From contig JAQXMC010000023.1 of the NCBI GenBank assembly GCA_029012445.1, forward strand, positions 1-64,000: a stretch of DNA of 64,000 nucleotides, read 5' to 3'. Below the pieces are notes generated by a model. It worked only from the letters and a program-made list of their open reading frames with translations, had not been told where the DNA came from and did no database searches. Source of the stretch: Oscillospiraceae bacterium. Lineage in GTDB: Bacteria > Bacillota > Clostridia > Oscillospirales > Acutalibacteraceae. Positions within the stretch are counted from its first letter, which is position 1; each line of letters begins with the position of its first letter. The position numbers and the translations under genes were made by a program. Positions 7,839 to 17,705 of the stretch are shown here, one piece after another.

Positions 7839-9200
7839 ATGTCATCATTTTTTGCGAAAATTTTAGCTTTTTTTATGTCCATTCTTGTCTGGATGGGAAT
7901 AATCCCAGCTGACAAGCTGCCCGATGACGGAATCAAGGCCGACGCAACGATCGTTTATACAAACGACGAGGCGGGTTCTGCCGCCGGAACTGTCAGCGTC
8001 ACAGCTAACTACGACGGCGATTATGAGCTTTATTGGGGCACTGCAAGCGGAGATAAGCTTACCGTCACAGCCGAGGACTACACAGCTTCTTACAGCGAAT
8101 TTGCAACAGTCAGCGTTAAGGAAGGAAAGGGCAGCGCGCAGCTTAACCGGTTCCTTGCCATACCCGACGGAGCAAAGACCGTCCTTCTTTATAAGGACGA
8201 CGAGCTTCTGGAGACTGAAAGCGTACCCGAAAACAAGGTCGCTGATAACGGCGAAGAAACCTATAAATTCGGCGCTCTGAGCGATGTTCACTTCAACAGA
8301 TACGATGATTCATCAGACGACGACGCCTCCCTTGCTTTCCCGAAAGCGCTTGATTTCCTTGATAAGTTCGGTGTAACTATGGTCGGAATGAGCGGCGACC
8401 TTTCAAAGGGCGGCGAGGACAGCGCATATGAAAAGTTCAACAGCATCACTTCAAAATATGACTTCCCGGTATTCACGGTCAAGGGCAACCACGATTGCAT
8501 GGCCGCTGACAATTTCGCTTCATGGACTGCGAATATCAACCCGGGTGTATATTCTGAGACAAAAAGAGCCGGCGTTCTTTCACTTGCCGAAAACGGAATA
8601 GACTTCACATTCTCAGGCCCCGAGGCTAACGGAGATATCTTCATCTTCCTGAGCCAGAGCGGCTGCGTATACGGTCCTGACGCAAGACTTCTCACAGATA
8701 AACAGCTTGACTGGCTTGCCGGTCAGCTTGAGGAGCACAAGAACGAAAGAGTCTATCTCTTCTTCCACACCTTCCTCACCGATGAGGACGCAGAGGAGCC
8801 GTTCCTTTCGGAGGGCAACATTATCAACAAGGCCGGTATTTTCTATCCTCTCGTATTTCTCCACAACAACCCCGATGAGGTTCGTTTCAGAAGTCTTATA
8901 AAGCAATATAAGAATGTCATATTCTTCAACGGACACTCACATTGGGCATATTCAATGCAGAAATTCAATCCCCAGCTCAATATCAGCGATTACAGAGGAA
9001 CACACGCTACGATGGTTCATGTTTCGAGCGTTACCGCGCCGAGAACAATCGGTGATTATGATCCCATGTATAAGTCAAATGCCGGAACAATGTCGGAAGG
9101 CCTGCTGATGACGGTCTATCCTGAACGCACAGTTATTACTGCCTGCGATTTTGTTAGCGGCGAATTCCTTGCATATGCAACATATACGGTTGCAAAATAA
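7839..9200 (+). CDS. Membrane-anchored or secreted calcineurin-like phosphoesterase
   Basis: A 453-residue protein. An N-terminal hydrophobic segment (residues 3-22) should export or anchor it. A beta-rich domain (about 35-140) follows. The metallophosphoesterase core has all the metal motifs: ALSDVH (D149, H151), SGDLS (D187), KGNHD (216-220), FFHTF (about 306) and NGHSHW (about 365). The ribosome site is AAAGGAGG. It is monocistronic, with a consensus promoter and a terminator. It shares its general plan with the protein at 55007-56479 but is a different subfamily. The substrate is unknown; phosphomonoesters or cell-surface phosphodiesters are possible. Confidence 0.8.
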   Translation: MSSFFAKILAFFMSILVWMGIIPADKLPDDGIKADATIVYTNDEAGSAAGTVSVTANYDGDYELYWGTASGDKLTVTAEDYTASYSEFATVSVKEGKGSAQLNRFLAIPDGAKTVLLYKDDELLETESVPENKVADNGEETYKFGALSDVHFNRYDDSSDDDASLAFPKALDFLDKFGVTMVGMSGDLSKGGEDSAYEKFNSITSKYDFPVFTVKGNHDCMAADNFASWTANINPGVYSETKRAGVLSLAENGIDFTFSGPEANGDIFIFLSQSGCVYGPDARLLTDKQLDWLAGQLEEHKNERVYLFFHTFLTDEDAEEPFLSEGNIINKAGIFYPLVFLHNNPDEVRFRSLIKQYKNVIFFNGHSHWAYSMQKFNPQLNISDYRGTHATMVHVSSVTAPRTIGDYDPMYKSNAGTMSEGLLMTVYPERTVITACDFVSGEFLAYATYTVAK

Positions 9201-9222
9201 ACTTTCACGAAATAAGCTTTCG

Positions 9223-9252
9223 GCCCGCAGCTTTGCTGCGGGCTTTTGCTTT
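9223..9252 (+). terminator. Terminator after the phosphoesterase
   Basis: GCCCGCAGC, loop TTT, GCTGCGGGC, then TTTTGCTTTTATGCG. Confidence 0.85.
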
Positions 9253-9421
9253 TATGCGAGTTTTTCCGAAAGAACGGCCGGCGTTAATAAGACGGAAAAA
9301 TCCGCTTTCATCGGTGCTTGCGGAGACGGTCAGACGCCGACAAGAAAACACCCGATGTTTAATCCGGCGGCGCAGATATAAAAATGCGAGAACAGGGGCA
9401 GTGCGTTCCGCTATATAAAAC

Positions 9422-9450
9422 TTGAATTTTCGCTTTAACAGTGATATATT
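9422..9450 (+). promoter_or_regulatory. Sigma-A promoter of the pyrimidine-nucleoside phosphorylase gene
   Basis: TTGAAT (9422-9427), a 17-bp spacer and TATATT (9445-9450), 60 bp before the start codon. Confidence 0.65.
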
Positions 9451-9510
9451 ATTTAGTGAAAACGGGCGGTTTCAGCCCGGAGAAAAATGAAGACATTTCG
9501 GAGGTAATTT

Positions 9511-10812
9511 ATGAACTTCAAGGATATCATAGCAAAAAAGAGGGACGGCATGGAGCTCAGCCGCGAGGAGCTTGAATTTTTCGCCGACTCGGCGGGCAGG
9601 GGAAGCGTTCCGGACTATCAGCTGTCTGCGCTTCTGATGGCGATATATCTTAACGGACTCAATGACCGCGAAACTCTTGATCTGACGAATGCAATGGTCC
9701 GTTCGGGCGATGTCGCCGATCTTTCGGGCATTGACGGAATAAAAGGCGACAAGCACTCAACGGGCGGCGTCGGTGACAAAACGACTCTTATTGTCGCTCC
9801 GGTCGTTTCCTGCTGCGGAGTCAGAATAGCCAAGATGAGCGGCAGAGGTCTCGGTCACACCGGCGGAACAGTCGATAAGCTTGAATCTATCCCGGGCTTT
9901 AATTCTTCGCTTTCATCCGAAGAATTCATCAGAGCCGTTAATAAATGCGGAATTTGCGTCACCGGTCAGTCGGGCAATCTCTGCCCGGCCGATAAAAAGC
10001 TCTATGCGCTCAGAGATGTCACGGCGACGGTCGGCAACTCGTCTCTCATAGCTTCAAGCATAATGAGCAAAAAGCTCGCCGGCGGAGCGGACTGCATAGT
10101 TCTCGATGTTAAATGCGGCAGCGGCGCATTTATGCACGATATTGCTTTCGCAAGGGAGCTTGCGGAAAAAATGGTCGGAATAGGCAAGGGCGCGGGCAAA
10201 AAGATAGCCGCGCTGATAACCGACATGGATGTTCCGCTCGGTAAGAATATCGGCAACTCTCTTGAGGTCATCGAAGCGGTCGAAACGCTGAAAGGCAACG
10301 GCCCCGAGGATCTCAGACAGGTCGCTCTTCATCTTGCGGCGAAGCTTTTGCAGCTGGCCGGAAAGGGTAGCCTTGAGGAATGTCTCGCTCTGGCTCAGTC
10401 GAAGATAGACGACGGCTCTGCGCTTGAAAAGCTCGCCGATATGGTTGCCGTTCAGGGCGGCGACAGCAGATATATTTATGACACATCGCTGTTTGAAAAG
10501 GCAAAATACAGCTTTAGCATAAAAGCCAAAAAGAGCGGCTTTATCACTTCTATGGAGACTGAGGAAATAGGCTCTGTCTGCGTTATTCTCGGAGCGGGCA
10601 GACAGAAAAAAGAGGACTCGATAGACCATTCCGCCGGAATAGTGCTTGAAAAAAAGACGGGCGATTATGTCGAAAAGGGCGATGTTATCGCCGTTCTTCA
10701 TTACTCCGACGAGACTCTTTCTGCGCCTGCGGCCGAGAAGTTCCTCGGCGCCGTCACGATAAAGGATGAAAAGCCTGAAAAACGGCCTCTGATTTTAGGA
10801 ACAGTCGAATAA
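9511..10812 (+). CDS. pdp: Pyrimidine-nucleoside phosphorylase
   Basis: A 433-residue nucleoside phosphorylase that splits uridine or thymidine with phosphate into base and (deoxy)ribose 1-phosphate for salvage. The glycosyltransferase-family-3 phosphate-binding motif KHSTGGVGDKT starts at residue 81. MSGRGLGHTGGT (about 109-120) is the family signature, and GSGAFM follows near 201-206. The C-terminal domain near 340-420 has the expected lipoyl-like fold (GIVLEKKTGDYVEKGDVI). Length matches the family. GGAGGT precedes ATG 9511. It could be called deoA; pyrimidine-broad activity is usual in Firmicutes. Confidence 0.9.
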   Translation: MNFKDIIAKKRDGMELSREELEFFADSAGRGSVPDYQLSALLMAIYLNGLNDRETLDLTNAMVRSGDVADLSGIDGIKGDKHSTGGVGDKTTLIVAPVVSCCGVRIAKMSGRGLGHTGGTVDKLESIPGFNSSLSSEEFIRAVNKCGICVTGQSGNLCPADKKLYALRDVTATVGNSSLIASSIMSKKLAGGADCIVLDVKCGSGAFMHDIAFARELAEKMVGIGKGAGKKIAALITDMDVPLGKNIGNSLEVIEAVETLKGNGPEDLRQVALHLAAKLLQLAGKGSLEECLALAQSKIDDGSALEKLADMVAVQGGDSRYIYDTSLFEKAKYSFSIKAKKSGFITSMETEEIGSVCVILGAGRQKKEDSIDHSAGIVLEKKTGDYVEKGDVIAVLHYSDETLSAPAAEKFLGAVTIKDEKPEKRPLILGTVE

Positions 10813-10828
10813 AACGATATAATATTGC

Positions 10829-10863
10829 GGCATACGCACCGTATGGGTGCGTACGCCTTTTTA
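10829..10863 (+). terminator. Terminator after the nucleoside phosphorylase
   Basis: GGCATACGCACC pairs with GGTGCGTACGCC (one A-C mismatch) across a GTATG loop and is followed by TTTTTATGTTTTCGGG. Confidence 0.8.
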
Positions 10864-11048
10864 TGTTTTCGGGCTTTATTTTGCGCAGAAAATTATGTTA
10901 TTGAATAATAAACGGATTTTAGAATGTGTTGAAGAAAAAATCCCGATTCAGTTCGATTTTTTTGTTGAATTGTTCTCGCGCTTATGTTATACTTAAAAAA
11001 ATATTCAAATGTCGCTTTGCGTGACGGGAACAAGTGAGGGATATTGAT

Positions 11049-13487
11049 TTGAAGGAAAAAGTGTCAAAGTTGATCGGAAACGCCAAGATTTATTGGAAAA
11101 CACCGCCACTCGGGTATTATATGACTTATAAGGAAATTGCGTCTTATTCAGTCGGCGGTATCGGTTGGTTCTTTATCGTTTATGTCATTCAGCAGCTGCA
11201 GCTTTCTGTCGGCAACTTCATAACAGGAAATGTCATCGGTATCAAAATGACGCATATTTACGCTCTGTATGTCGTTGCAATGATAGCGAGCTTTCCAGCG
11301 ACGGCGCTGAGGGCAAATATAATCGACAACACGAGAAACCGCAAGGGCAAATACCGCCCTTATCTCATCACAATGGGTATTCCGACCTGTATTCTGGCAA
11401 TCGGTTTTGTCTGGGCGCCTTATGAATATATGAGCTATTGGATGAAGTGCGCGACAGTTCTTTTCTTTAATATCGGCTTTCAGTTTATATATATGTTCTT
11501 CTATGACGCCTATGAGAATCTTATCTATGTCCTCTCGCCGAACACTCAGGAAAGAACGAATGTCGCCGCGATAAAGAGCATCGTCTATTCGCTCGCTCCG
11601 TCGATAATGGGCTTTATAATGCCGATTGCTTCCAAGTGGATAACCAACGAGCGACTTGACGACATGAAGCTTTACAGAGTGATGTATCCTCCGGTTGTTA
11701 TCATCGGAATGTTCATCACAATACTCGCTTATGCCAACACTCAGGAAAAAATAATTCAGGCTAAGACGCATCATGTTCAGATGAAGTTTATCGACACTTT
11801 AAGAGCTGTCATCAAGAACAAATATTTCTGGATCATTTCTGCTGCGTCATGGGTCGGCTATCTTGAGGTTCAGTTTGTCAACATTCTCACATGGACATAT
11901 AACTACCGCCGTCCGTGTTCTGCTGAAGTTTATGCTCTTATCTTCACGATATACGGCAATTCGGCTCTTTGGGGAATGTTGCTTGCTCCGTTCTGCATCA
12001 AAAAGTGGGGCAAGAAAAATGTTCTCATCGTTACCAACACGCTCAACATCTTTTTCATCGCTTCGCTTTACCCCATAATAATCGAAAGCCCGTCATACAT
12101 GATATGGCTTATGCTGTGCAGCCTTTATCTCAACGGAATCGTCACTAATTTTGCGAAAGTCCTTGAACCGAGCACGCAGGGCGATATCCGTGATTATCAG
12201 CAATACATAACGGGCGAGAGAATAGACGGAATGTTCTCCGCCGTCGGTCTTATCGGAACGGTGTTCACTACCGTTATCAGTCTCATTCCCTCCGTTGCTT
12301 ACGAGAAAGCGGGCATAAACAGCGAGCACTTCTACGCTTTGAAGCCTCAGATAGAGGCGGCCGCGGCTCAATACGGAGCGACTATATATGACGCACAGGG
12401 CAACCCGAATCTTTATTCTGTTCTTTATGACCGGAACACCTTCAACAGCGTCATAACGGTTATGATATCAATATCGGTCATAAGCGCGCTTTTCAATGTC
12501 ATTCCATATTTCTTCTATGACCTCACGGAGATTAAGCAGAAGGGTATTGTCAAGATACTGAAAGTCAGGGCAATGTTCGAGGACTACGGCAACAACGCCC
12601 TTTCAGATAAAGAGCTTGTCGAGGGCATAGACCTTATCCGCAAGAGCAGAGAATATGCCGCAATGGAGTCAAGGCCCGTCACAAACAAGGAACTGAAAAA
12701 GCTCAAAAAGACTCTCCCGGCCGAAGAATACAAAAAAGCGAAAGAAGAATATAAAAAGGATAAGGACACCGCCGTTGAGATCGAGACATCAAAGCTTCTT
12801 ATGAGCGAGCTTTCCAAATTCGAGACAGATGAATTCAAAGAAAAGGTCGCCATTGCTCAGAAAATATATGACGGCGGACTTCAGGGCCTTTATACCTGCG
12901 ATCCGGAAATACTCAAAAACGCCAGAAAGATGAGCAAAAACACCAAGGAGGAAAAGAGATACAGAAGTGAATGTATTTCTTCCGCCAAGGACAGATTAAG
13001 AAGCGTAAAGCTTTTGAAAAAATATTATCCTGATTCGATCGAAGAATTCGATTTCTCAGTGTTTGAAAAGCTTTATGAGCGCGAGGATGAGATCGACGCG
13101 CTTATAACCGAAGCGTACGGCGAGTTCCACGCGGCAAAGGACAGAAAAGACGAGGAGTCGGCAAAGCTCTGGAAAGAGCAGATCAAGACATTGAAGGCGG
13201 AGAAAAGAAAAGCCGAACTTCAGATCAAAAAAGCAACCGACGAAAGCTCAATATACTCCCGCTGCGCTAAGCCCTATAACGACGCGAGAAGGCTTCTGAA
13301 CCAGAAGGAAAACTACAGCCGCTACGAAGAGATAGTCGCAATGTATGACGAAGCAAAGACAAGAGCGGACGAGGAAGCGGCGAAAGAGGAAGAAGAGCGC
13401 CTGAGACTTGAGGAAGAGGAGAAAGCCTACGCACTGAAGCTCACTCAGGAAAGAGAAGCCAGAAAAAAAGCAAAGAAAAATGATTAA
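11049..13487 (+). CDS. GPH-family (melibiose-carrier-like) MFS transporter with ~315-residue charged tail
   Basis: The first 485 or so residues are a 12-helix glycoside-pentoside-hexuronide cation symporter. It starts with the family's amphipathic leader ([16 protein letters not shown]) and ends with [10 protein letters not shown]. The rest, about residue 496 to 812, is a Glu/Lys/Arg-rich, probably coiled-coil cytosolic extension; typical GPH proteins end near 450-500. A paralogue at 48885-50591 has the same core but only about 70 tail residues. I start at TTG 11049 because GTGAGGG at 11034-11040 serves as its ribosome site; the GTG at 11034 lies inside that site. The sugar is unknown. The cyclophilin gene follows 11 bp later. 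Confidence 0.8.
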   Translation: MKEKVSKLIGNAKIYWKTPPLGYYMTYKEIASYSVGGIGWFFIVYVIQQLQLSVGNFITGNVIGIKMTHIYALYVVAMIASFPATALRANIIDNTRNRKGKYRPYLITMGIPTCILAIGFVWAPYEYMSYWMKCATVLFFNIGFQFIYMFFYDAYENLIYVLSPNTQERTNVAAIKSIVYSLAPSIMGFIMPIASKWITNERLDDMKLYRVMYPPVVIIGMFITILAYANTQEKIIQAKTHHVQMKFIDTLRAVIKNKYFWIISAASWVGYLEVQFVNILTWTYNYRRPCSAEVYALIFTIYGNSALWGMLLAPFCIKKWGKKNVLIVTNTLNIFFIASLYPIIIESPSYMIWLMLCSLYLNGIVTNFAKVLEPSTQGDIRDYQQYITGERIDGMFSAVGLIGTVFTTVISLIPSVAYEKAGINSEHFYALKPQIEAAAAQYGATIYDAQGNPNLYSVLYDRNTFNSVITVMISISVISALFNVIPYFFYDLTEIKQKGIVKILKVRAMFEDYGNNALSDKELVEGIDLIRKSREYAAMESRPVTNKELKKLKKTLPAEEYKKAKEEYKKDKDTAVEIETSKLLMSELSKFETDEFKEKVAIAQKIYDGGLQGLYTCDPEILKNARKMSKNTKEEKRYRSECISSAKDRLRSVKLLKKYYPDSIEEFDFSVFEKLYEREDEIDALITEAYGEFHAAKDRKDEESAKLWKEQIKTLKAEKRKAELQIKKATDESSIYSRCAKPYNDARRLLNQKENYSRYEEIVAMYDEAKTRADEEAAKEEEERLRLEEEEKAYALKLTQEREARKKAKKND

Positions 13488-13498
13488 GGAGAAACGAT

Positions 13499-14098
13499 AT
13501 GTTTTCACAGTTAGACAAACCGAAAAAGGGCGACAAGATCGCAAACATTAAAACGAACAGGGGCGACATCAAGGTCAGACTCTTTCCGGATAAGGCGCCG
13601 AAAGCAGTTGAAAATTTCGTCACCCACGCCCAAAACGGATATTATGACGGATTGATATTCCACCGCGTCATCAATAACTTTATGATACAGGGCGGCGACC
13701 CGACAGGCACAGGCTGCGGCGGCGAAAGCATATGGGGCGAGGCGTTTGAGGATGAATTCGATCTTGAGCTTCACAATCTCAGAGGTGCGCTCTCAATGGC
13801 AAACGCTGGCAAAAACACCAACGGCAGTCAGTTTTTCATCGTTCAGGCCAAGTCGGTTCCGAACGGAATGATAGCTCAGATGGAGGAACTCAGCGATCAG
13901 GGCTTCCCGCATGAAGCGATAGAAAATTATAAGGCGGTCGGCGGAACTCCGTGGCTTGATTTCAGACACACCGTTTTCGGTCAGGTCTTTGAGGGCATGG
14001 ATGTTGTCGACGATATCGCTGCGGTCAAGTGCGACCAGAGCGACAGACCGGCATTCGATGTTGTCATAAACTCGATAGAAATATCAGAGGCAGAATAA
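13499..14098 (+). CDS. Cyclophilin-type peptidyl-prolyl cis-trans isomerase
   Basis: A 199-residue cytoplasmic cyclophilin. It has [19 protein letters not shown] (about 56-74), the core [15 protein letters not shown] (about 99-113) and [15 protein letters not shown] near the end. R57 of the FHRV motif is the expected catalytic residue. An inserted loop with [16 protein letters not shown] is seen, as in many clostridial members. AAGGAG precedes ATG 13499. It lies 11 bp after the GPH transporter and is presumably co-transcribed with it, though a functional link is unproven. It speeds proline isomerisation during folding. Confidence 0.92.
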   Translation: MFSQLDKPKKGDKIANIKTNRGDIKVRLFPDKAPKAVENFVTHAQNGYYDGLIFHRVINNFMIQGGDPTGTGCGGESIWGEAFEDEFDLELHNLRGALSMANAGKNTNGSQFFIVQAKSVPNGMIAQMEELSDQGFPHEAIENYKAVGGTPWLDFRHTVFGQVFEGMDVVDDIAAVKCDQSDRPAFDVVINSIEISEAE

Positions 14099-14162
14099 AA
14101 AACAGATAAAAATACACAGCCGGACTGTCTCATTCTGAACAGAAAAAGCAAAACAAAATAAG

Positions 14163-14220
14163 AAGCTATAATTTACATCAGAGCCGAAACAAATCGCTTT
14201 GTTGTAACTTATAGCTTTTT
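14163..14220 (+). terminator. Long-stem terminator after the cyclophilin
   Basis: AAGCTATAATTTACA pairs with TGTAACTTATAGCTT (14 of 15). A small AACAAA/TTTGTT hairpin sits inside the loop, and TTTTTCTTTT follows. The sequence from 14221 to 14410 has no gene that I can support. Confidence 0.7.
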
Positions 14221-14410
14221 CTTTTGCTTTTATCTTATATTGTTTTTTCAACCGTTTACCGTACCCGTATTCAGCTTCGGGGGCAAATAAACAAGTTCTG
14301 CGTCCCAATGCGGCATTACAGTGCTGAATATATATTGAGAAGTTCATGTCAATCGGTGTTTGGCATTATAAAAACATTTCGAGCAAATTATAAATATACA
14401 CAAAAATATC

Positions 14411-14441
14411 TTGTTATTCATATGTTTTTTTGTGATATAAT
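14411..14441 (+). promoter_or_regulatory. Promoter of the amidohydrolase gene
   Basis: A perfect TATAAT (14436-14441) lies about 120 bp before the start codon. The -35 is either TTGTTA (14411, 19-bp spacer) or TTATTC (14414, 16-bp spacer). Confidence 0.5.
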
Positions 14442-14559
14442 CATATAAACCGAACGGATATGACTATATTCAGAGATTCAGACAGCATTAACAAGCCTGA
14501 TAAAACGAAATAACGATCCCGGTATCCGTGGAAAGAACAGCAAAGCAGGGGGTATTAAA

Positions 14560-16158
14560 ATGAAAACATTACTTAAAAACGGCAAGATCTATGACGGTAG
14601 CGGAAAAGAACCGTTCATAGGCGATGTTCTTATCGAAAACGACAGAATAACAAAGGTCGGCGAGAACATATCTGATGAAGCGGACAAGGTAATCGACCTC
14701 ACGGGACTTTCGGTGTCTTCGGGATTTATAGACGGCCACTCACACAATGACTGGTTTGCCATCAAAAACGATCCGGTGCCGTATTTTGAGCCTTTCATCA
14801 GGCAGGGAATAACAACTTTTGTGACAGGTAACTGCGGCTTGTCAACGGTAGGCTTTGATAAGGACTGCCCCAATGTTGACAAAATGGGCGGCGGACTGTT
14901 CTTCTTCAAAGACACAACCGGCAAATACGGCGAGGTTGAGGATTATTTCAGCGCCGTTGATAAGCGTTGCCCGGGGAACATAGCTGTTCTTGTCGGCCAC
15001 GGATCGGCCCGCGCGGCTGTTTCCGGCTATAAGAACGGCAAACTGACCGAATCCGAAGAAAAAGAAATGCTCGGAATATTGGAAAAAGCGTTGCAGCAGG
15101 GCGCCTGCGGAATTTCTCTCGGCCTTATGTATGAGCCGGGTCTCTATTCCGATATCAACGAGCTGAAAAAGGTTGCCCGGCTTTGCATTAAATACAACAA
15201 GCCTCTCACAGTACACCCGAGAGCCTGCTCGGCGATCTCAATGGCTTATCCCCAGCTTTTAGGCAGATCTCACCTCTTAAGAGCGCTTGACGAGCTTGTT
15301 GAAATAGCCAAGGGAACAAATCTCAAGCTTCAGTATTCTCACGCTATTTTTGTCGGAAAGCGCTCGCTCAAGGATAAGGACGAATTTGTCAGAATAATCA
15401 AAAAACTGCGCGAAGACGGAGTGGACGCCGGATTTGATATATATGACGAATGTCTCGGCGTTTCGGTCATAACCGTTGTTTTGCCGACATGGTATCAGGG
15501 AATGTCGGTCGAGGAAAGGAAAAAGCCGATAAACCGCATAAAGCTGTCTGCGCTTATCAAAGCGACAGCCTTGCTGCTGGGCTTTAATTTCAACGATATC
15601 CAGATCGCATATATAGGCGAGGGCTATGAAAAATATGAGGGCAAGACAGTTCACCAGATAGCGAAAGAAGAGGGCCTGTCAGACCTCAACGCATATCTTA
15701 AACTGTGCGAGCTCAGTGACTTCAAGGGCCGTGTCAATATGGGCCCCTATTCAACGCCGGAGATCATTTCAGAGTTTTCACATAACGACAACTGCACCTA
15801 TATGACAGACGCATGGGTTGAGGAACACGGCATTCAGAATCCGGCTATCTATGACTGCTATCCGAAATTCCTGCGCGATTCTCTTCTGGGAACGGGCGAC
15901 ACGATGGCAAAGACCGTTCGCAAAATGACGGGAGCAATAGCCGACAGATTCATGATTAAGGACCGCGGCTATGTCAGAGAGGGGTGCTTTGCGGATCTGA
16001 CGGTTTTCGATGAGTCCGAGCTCAGAAAGGCAACGCCCGACAGAACCTGCTCATTCGGAATAGACAAGGTTTTCGTCAACGGTGAAATGCTGGTTGACGG
16101 CGAAAGCTTCGACGCCGAAAAAGCGGCAAAGGCCGGCCGTGCTCTCCCGATAGCATAA
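14560..16158 (+). CDS. N-acyl-D-amino-acid deacylase-like amidohydrolase
   Basis: A 532-residue amidohydrolase of the D-aminoacylase type, which hydrolyses N-acyl-D-amino acids. It opens with LLKNGKIYDGSGKEPF and the metal motif FIDGHSHND (about 57-65). It has the family's VTGNCGLS segment with a candidate bridging Cys (about 93), HPRA and YSHAIF His motifs (about 220-270), a late Asp region (MTDAW) and the closing GYVREGCFADLTVFDE. It is cytoplasmic and monocistronic. GGGGGTATTAAAATG gives the start. A natural role would be use of D-amino acids from peptidoglycan; dihydroorotase-like or dipeptidase activity cannot be excluded. Confidence 0.82.
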   Translation: MKTLLKNGKIYDGSGKEPFIGDVLIENDRITKVGENISDEADKVIDLTGLSVSSGFIDGHSHNDWFAIKNDPVPYFEPFIRQGITTFVTGNCGLSTVGFDKDCPNVDKMGGGLFFFKDTTGKYGEVEDYFSAVDKRCPGNIAVLVGHGSARAAVSGYKNGKLTESEEKEMLGILEKALQQGACGISLGLMYEPGLYSDINELKKVARLCIKYNKPLTVHPRACSAISMAYPQLLGRSHLLRALDELVEIAKGTNLKLQYSHAIFVGKRSLKDKDEFVRIIKKLREDGVDAGFDIYDECLGVSVITVVLPTWYQGMSVEERKKPINRIKLSALIKATALLLGFNFNDIQIAYIGEGYEKYEGKTVHQIAKEEGLSDLNAYLKLCELSDFKGRVNMGPYSTPEIISEFSHNDNCTYMTDAWVEEHGIQNPAIYDCYPKFLRDSLLGTGDTMAKTVRKMTGAIADRFMIKDRGYVREGCFADLTVFDESELRKATPDRTCSFGIDKVFVNGEMLVDGESFDAEKAAKAGRALPIA

Positions 16159-16183
16159 AACGAAGATTTCACGAAACGATAAA

Positions 16184-16225
16184 GTCCGGTTATATGCGCT
16201 TTGAAAACAGCGCATATAACCGGAC
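16184..16225. repeat. 17-bp perfect hairpin without T-tract
   Basis: GTCCGGTTATATGCGCT (16184-16200), an 8-nt loop and the exact complement at 16209-16225. Neither side has a run of T, so this is not a classical terminator. The strong 16248 palindrome follows 23 bp later. Confidence 0.6.
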
Positions 16226-16247
16226 CGACAGCATACAGACAAAATAA

Positions 16248-16279
16248 AAGCGGGACGGTACCGTCCCGCTTAAAATTTT
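16248..16279. terminator. Terminator between the amidohydrolase and secG
   Basis: A 24-bp palindrome, AAGCGGGACGGT/ACCGTCCCGCTT, with TAAAATTTTT after it on the plus strand and TTTTATTTTG after it on the minus strand. It probably serves both convergent genes. Confidence 0.75.
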
Positions 16280-16288
16280 TCTATAAAC

Positions 16289-16546
16289 TTATTTGTTGCT
16301 GAAGAACAGAAGCAAAAGCGACGAAACAAGAGTAAGCACAGAGAAAATCGAACCGAAAATAACGGTGAGTCTGCGAAGTTTTGCTTCCGTAGTGCGGCCC
16401 TTGTTCTTTCCGAAGAACGAATCCGATGAGCCGCCTGTGATTGCTCCCGAGAGCTCAGCCTTGCTTTCCTGCATTAAAACGAGAACAATGATGATGACCG
16501 AAATAATCATAAGAACGATGCCTAAAGCAATCTGTATACCTGACAT
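16289..16546 (-). CDS. secG: Preprotein translocase subunit SecG
   Basis: An 85-residue protein with two membrane helices (about 5-25 and 60-80). The SecG loop VLMQESKAELSGAITGGSS is followed by FFGKNKGRTTEAKLRRLT. Start is ATG 16546, preceded by TTGGAGGT; an upstream in-frame ATG at 16585 lacks a ribosome site. SecG supports SecYEG during protein export. Confidence 0.92.
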   Translation of the reverse strand: MSGIQIALGIVLMIISVIIIVLVLMQESKAELSGAITGGSSDSFFGKNKGRTTEAKLRRLTVIFGSIFSVLTLVSSLLLLFFSNK

Positions 16547-16749
16547 AAATTTAACCTCCAAAAGTTGACATAATGCGGCTGACAACAGCCAAGTTCTTTA
16601 ATACTGATGTATTTTATCACACCGGAAAACAAAAATCAAGTGCTTTTTCACAATATCCGCAATGTTTTTGCCTAAGATCATAAAACTCAGCTTTCGGCCT
16701 GACTATATCGCTTCATTTTTGCATAGATTTGTTAGAAGGGGGCGATAGT

Positions 16750-17652
16750 GTGGTCATTAAAATCAAAAAATCCGTTCTGCTGCTTGCCGCAGTTTTTATC
16801 CTTCTCTGCGCCTTGTGCGTCGGAGACATGAATGCAGTGTTCACCGCGGCGCAGCCGGCTTCCCTTGCGCAGAGCGTTCGCATACCCATTATCATGTATC
16901 ATCAGCTAAGCACGAGAAGCAACAACCTCGGGAGATATATTCTGTCGCTCAGCCAGCTTGAAAGCGACCTGAAATATATCAGGGAAAACGGCTACACGAC
17001 AGTGAATGTCGCCGACCTTATTGAATATGTTTCGGGCAGCGGAAAGCTCCCGGAAAAGCCGATAATGCTGACCTTTGACGACGGCTACGAGACCGGATAC
17101 ACAATGCTTTATCCTCTTTTGAAAAAATATGGAATGTGCGCCGTCGTGTCTGTCATCGGCTCGCTGACAGACCTTTACACTCAGATCGACGACCATAACG
17201 ACTACTATTCCTATCTCACATGGGACGAAATACGGACACTTTCTCAGACTCCGGAGATAGAGATACAGAATCACTCCTACGATATGCACTACGCAGAAAG
17301 CGGCAAGCGAAAGGGCATAGCAAGGCTCAGCGGCGAGAGCGACGAGGCTTATTATAACGCTTTGTATAACGACATCGGCAAAATGCAGCTGCTTCTTATG
17401 AAAAAGGCGGGCTGCACAGCGACCGCTATGGCTTATCCTTTCGGCAGTTACAGCAAGGGAACGGTCGATATCTGCAAAAGGCTCGGCTTTAAATGCAGCT
17501 TTACCTGCGAGGAAAAAATAAACACCATAACAAAATATAACGCCGACTCGCTTTTTAATCTCGGCAGGTACAACCGACCGAGCGGCAAGACCTCAAGCGG
17601 CTTCTTTGACAGGATATTCAAAGCGAACAGCGATAAAATATGTTTGACTTGA
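16750..17652 (+). CDS. Exported polysaccharide deacetylase (NodB family)
   Basis: About 300 residues: an N-terminal membrane anchor or signal (KSVLLLAAVFILLCALCVG) followed by a carbohydrate-esterase-4 domain. Motif 1 is MLTFDDGYE with the catalytic and metal Asp pair. Motif 2 is NHSYDMH with the metal His residues. Motif 3 is MAYPFGSYS. Start is GTG 16750, since AAGGGGGCG at 16737-16745 is its ribosome site; the TTG at 16729 lies before that site. Such enzymes remove N-acetyl groups from peptidoglycan or other surface glycans; the exact polymer is unknown. It is followed 53 bp later by pdxY. Confidence 0.85.
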   Translation: MVIKIKKSVLLLAAVFILLCALCVGDMNAVFTAAQPASLAQSVRIPIIMYHQLSTRSNNLGRYILSLSQLESDLKYIRENGYTTVNVADLIEYVSGSGKLPEKPIMLTFDDGYETGYTMLYPLLKKYGMCAVVSVIGSLTDLYTQIDDHNDYYSYLTWDEIRTLSQTPEIEIQNHSYDMHYAESGKRKGIARLSGESDEAYYNALYNDIGKMQLLLMKKAGCTATAMAYPFGSYSKGTVDICKRLGFKCSFTCEEKINTITKYNADSLFNLGRYNRPSGKTSSGFFDRIFKANSDKICLT

Positions 17653-17705
17653 CATTGAAATAAAGCGGATATATAATCTGAAAAACGGCAGACGGGAGGA
17701 AAAAC

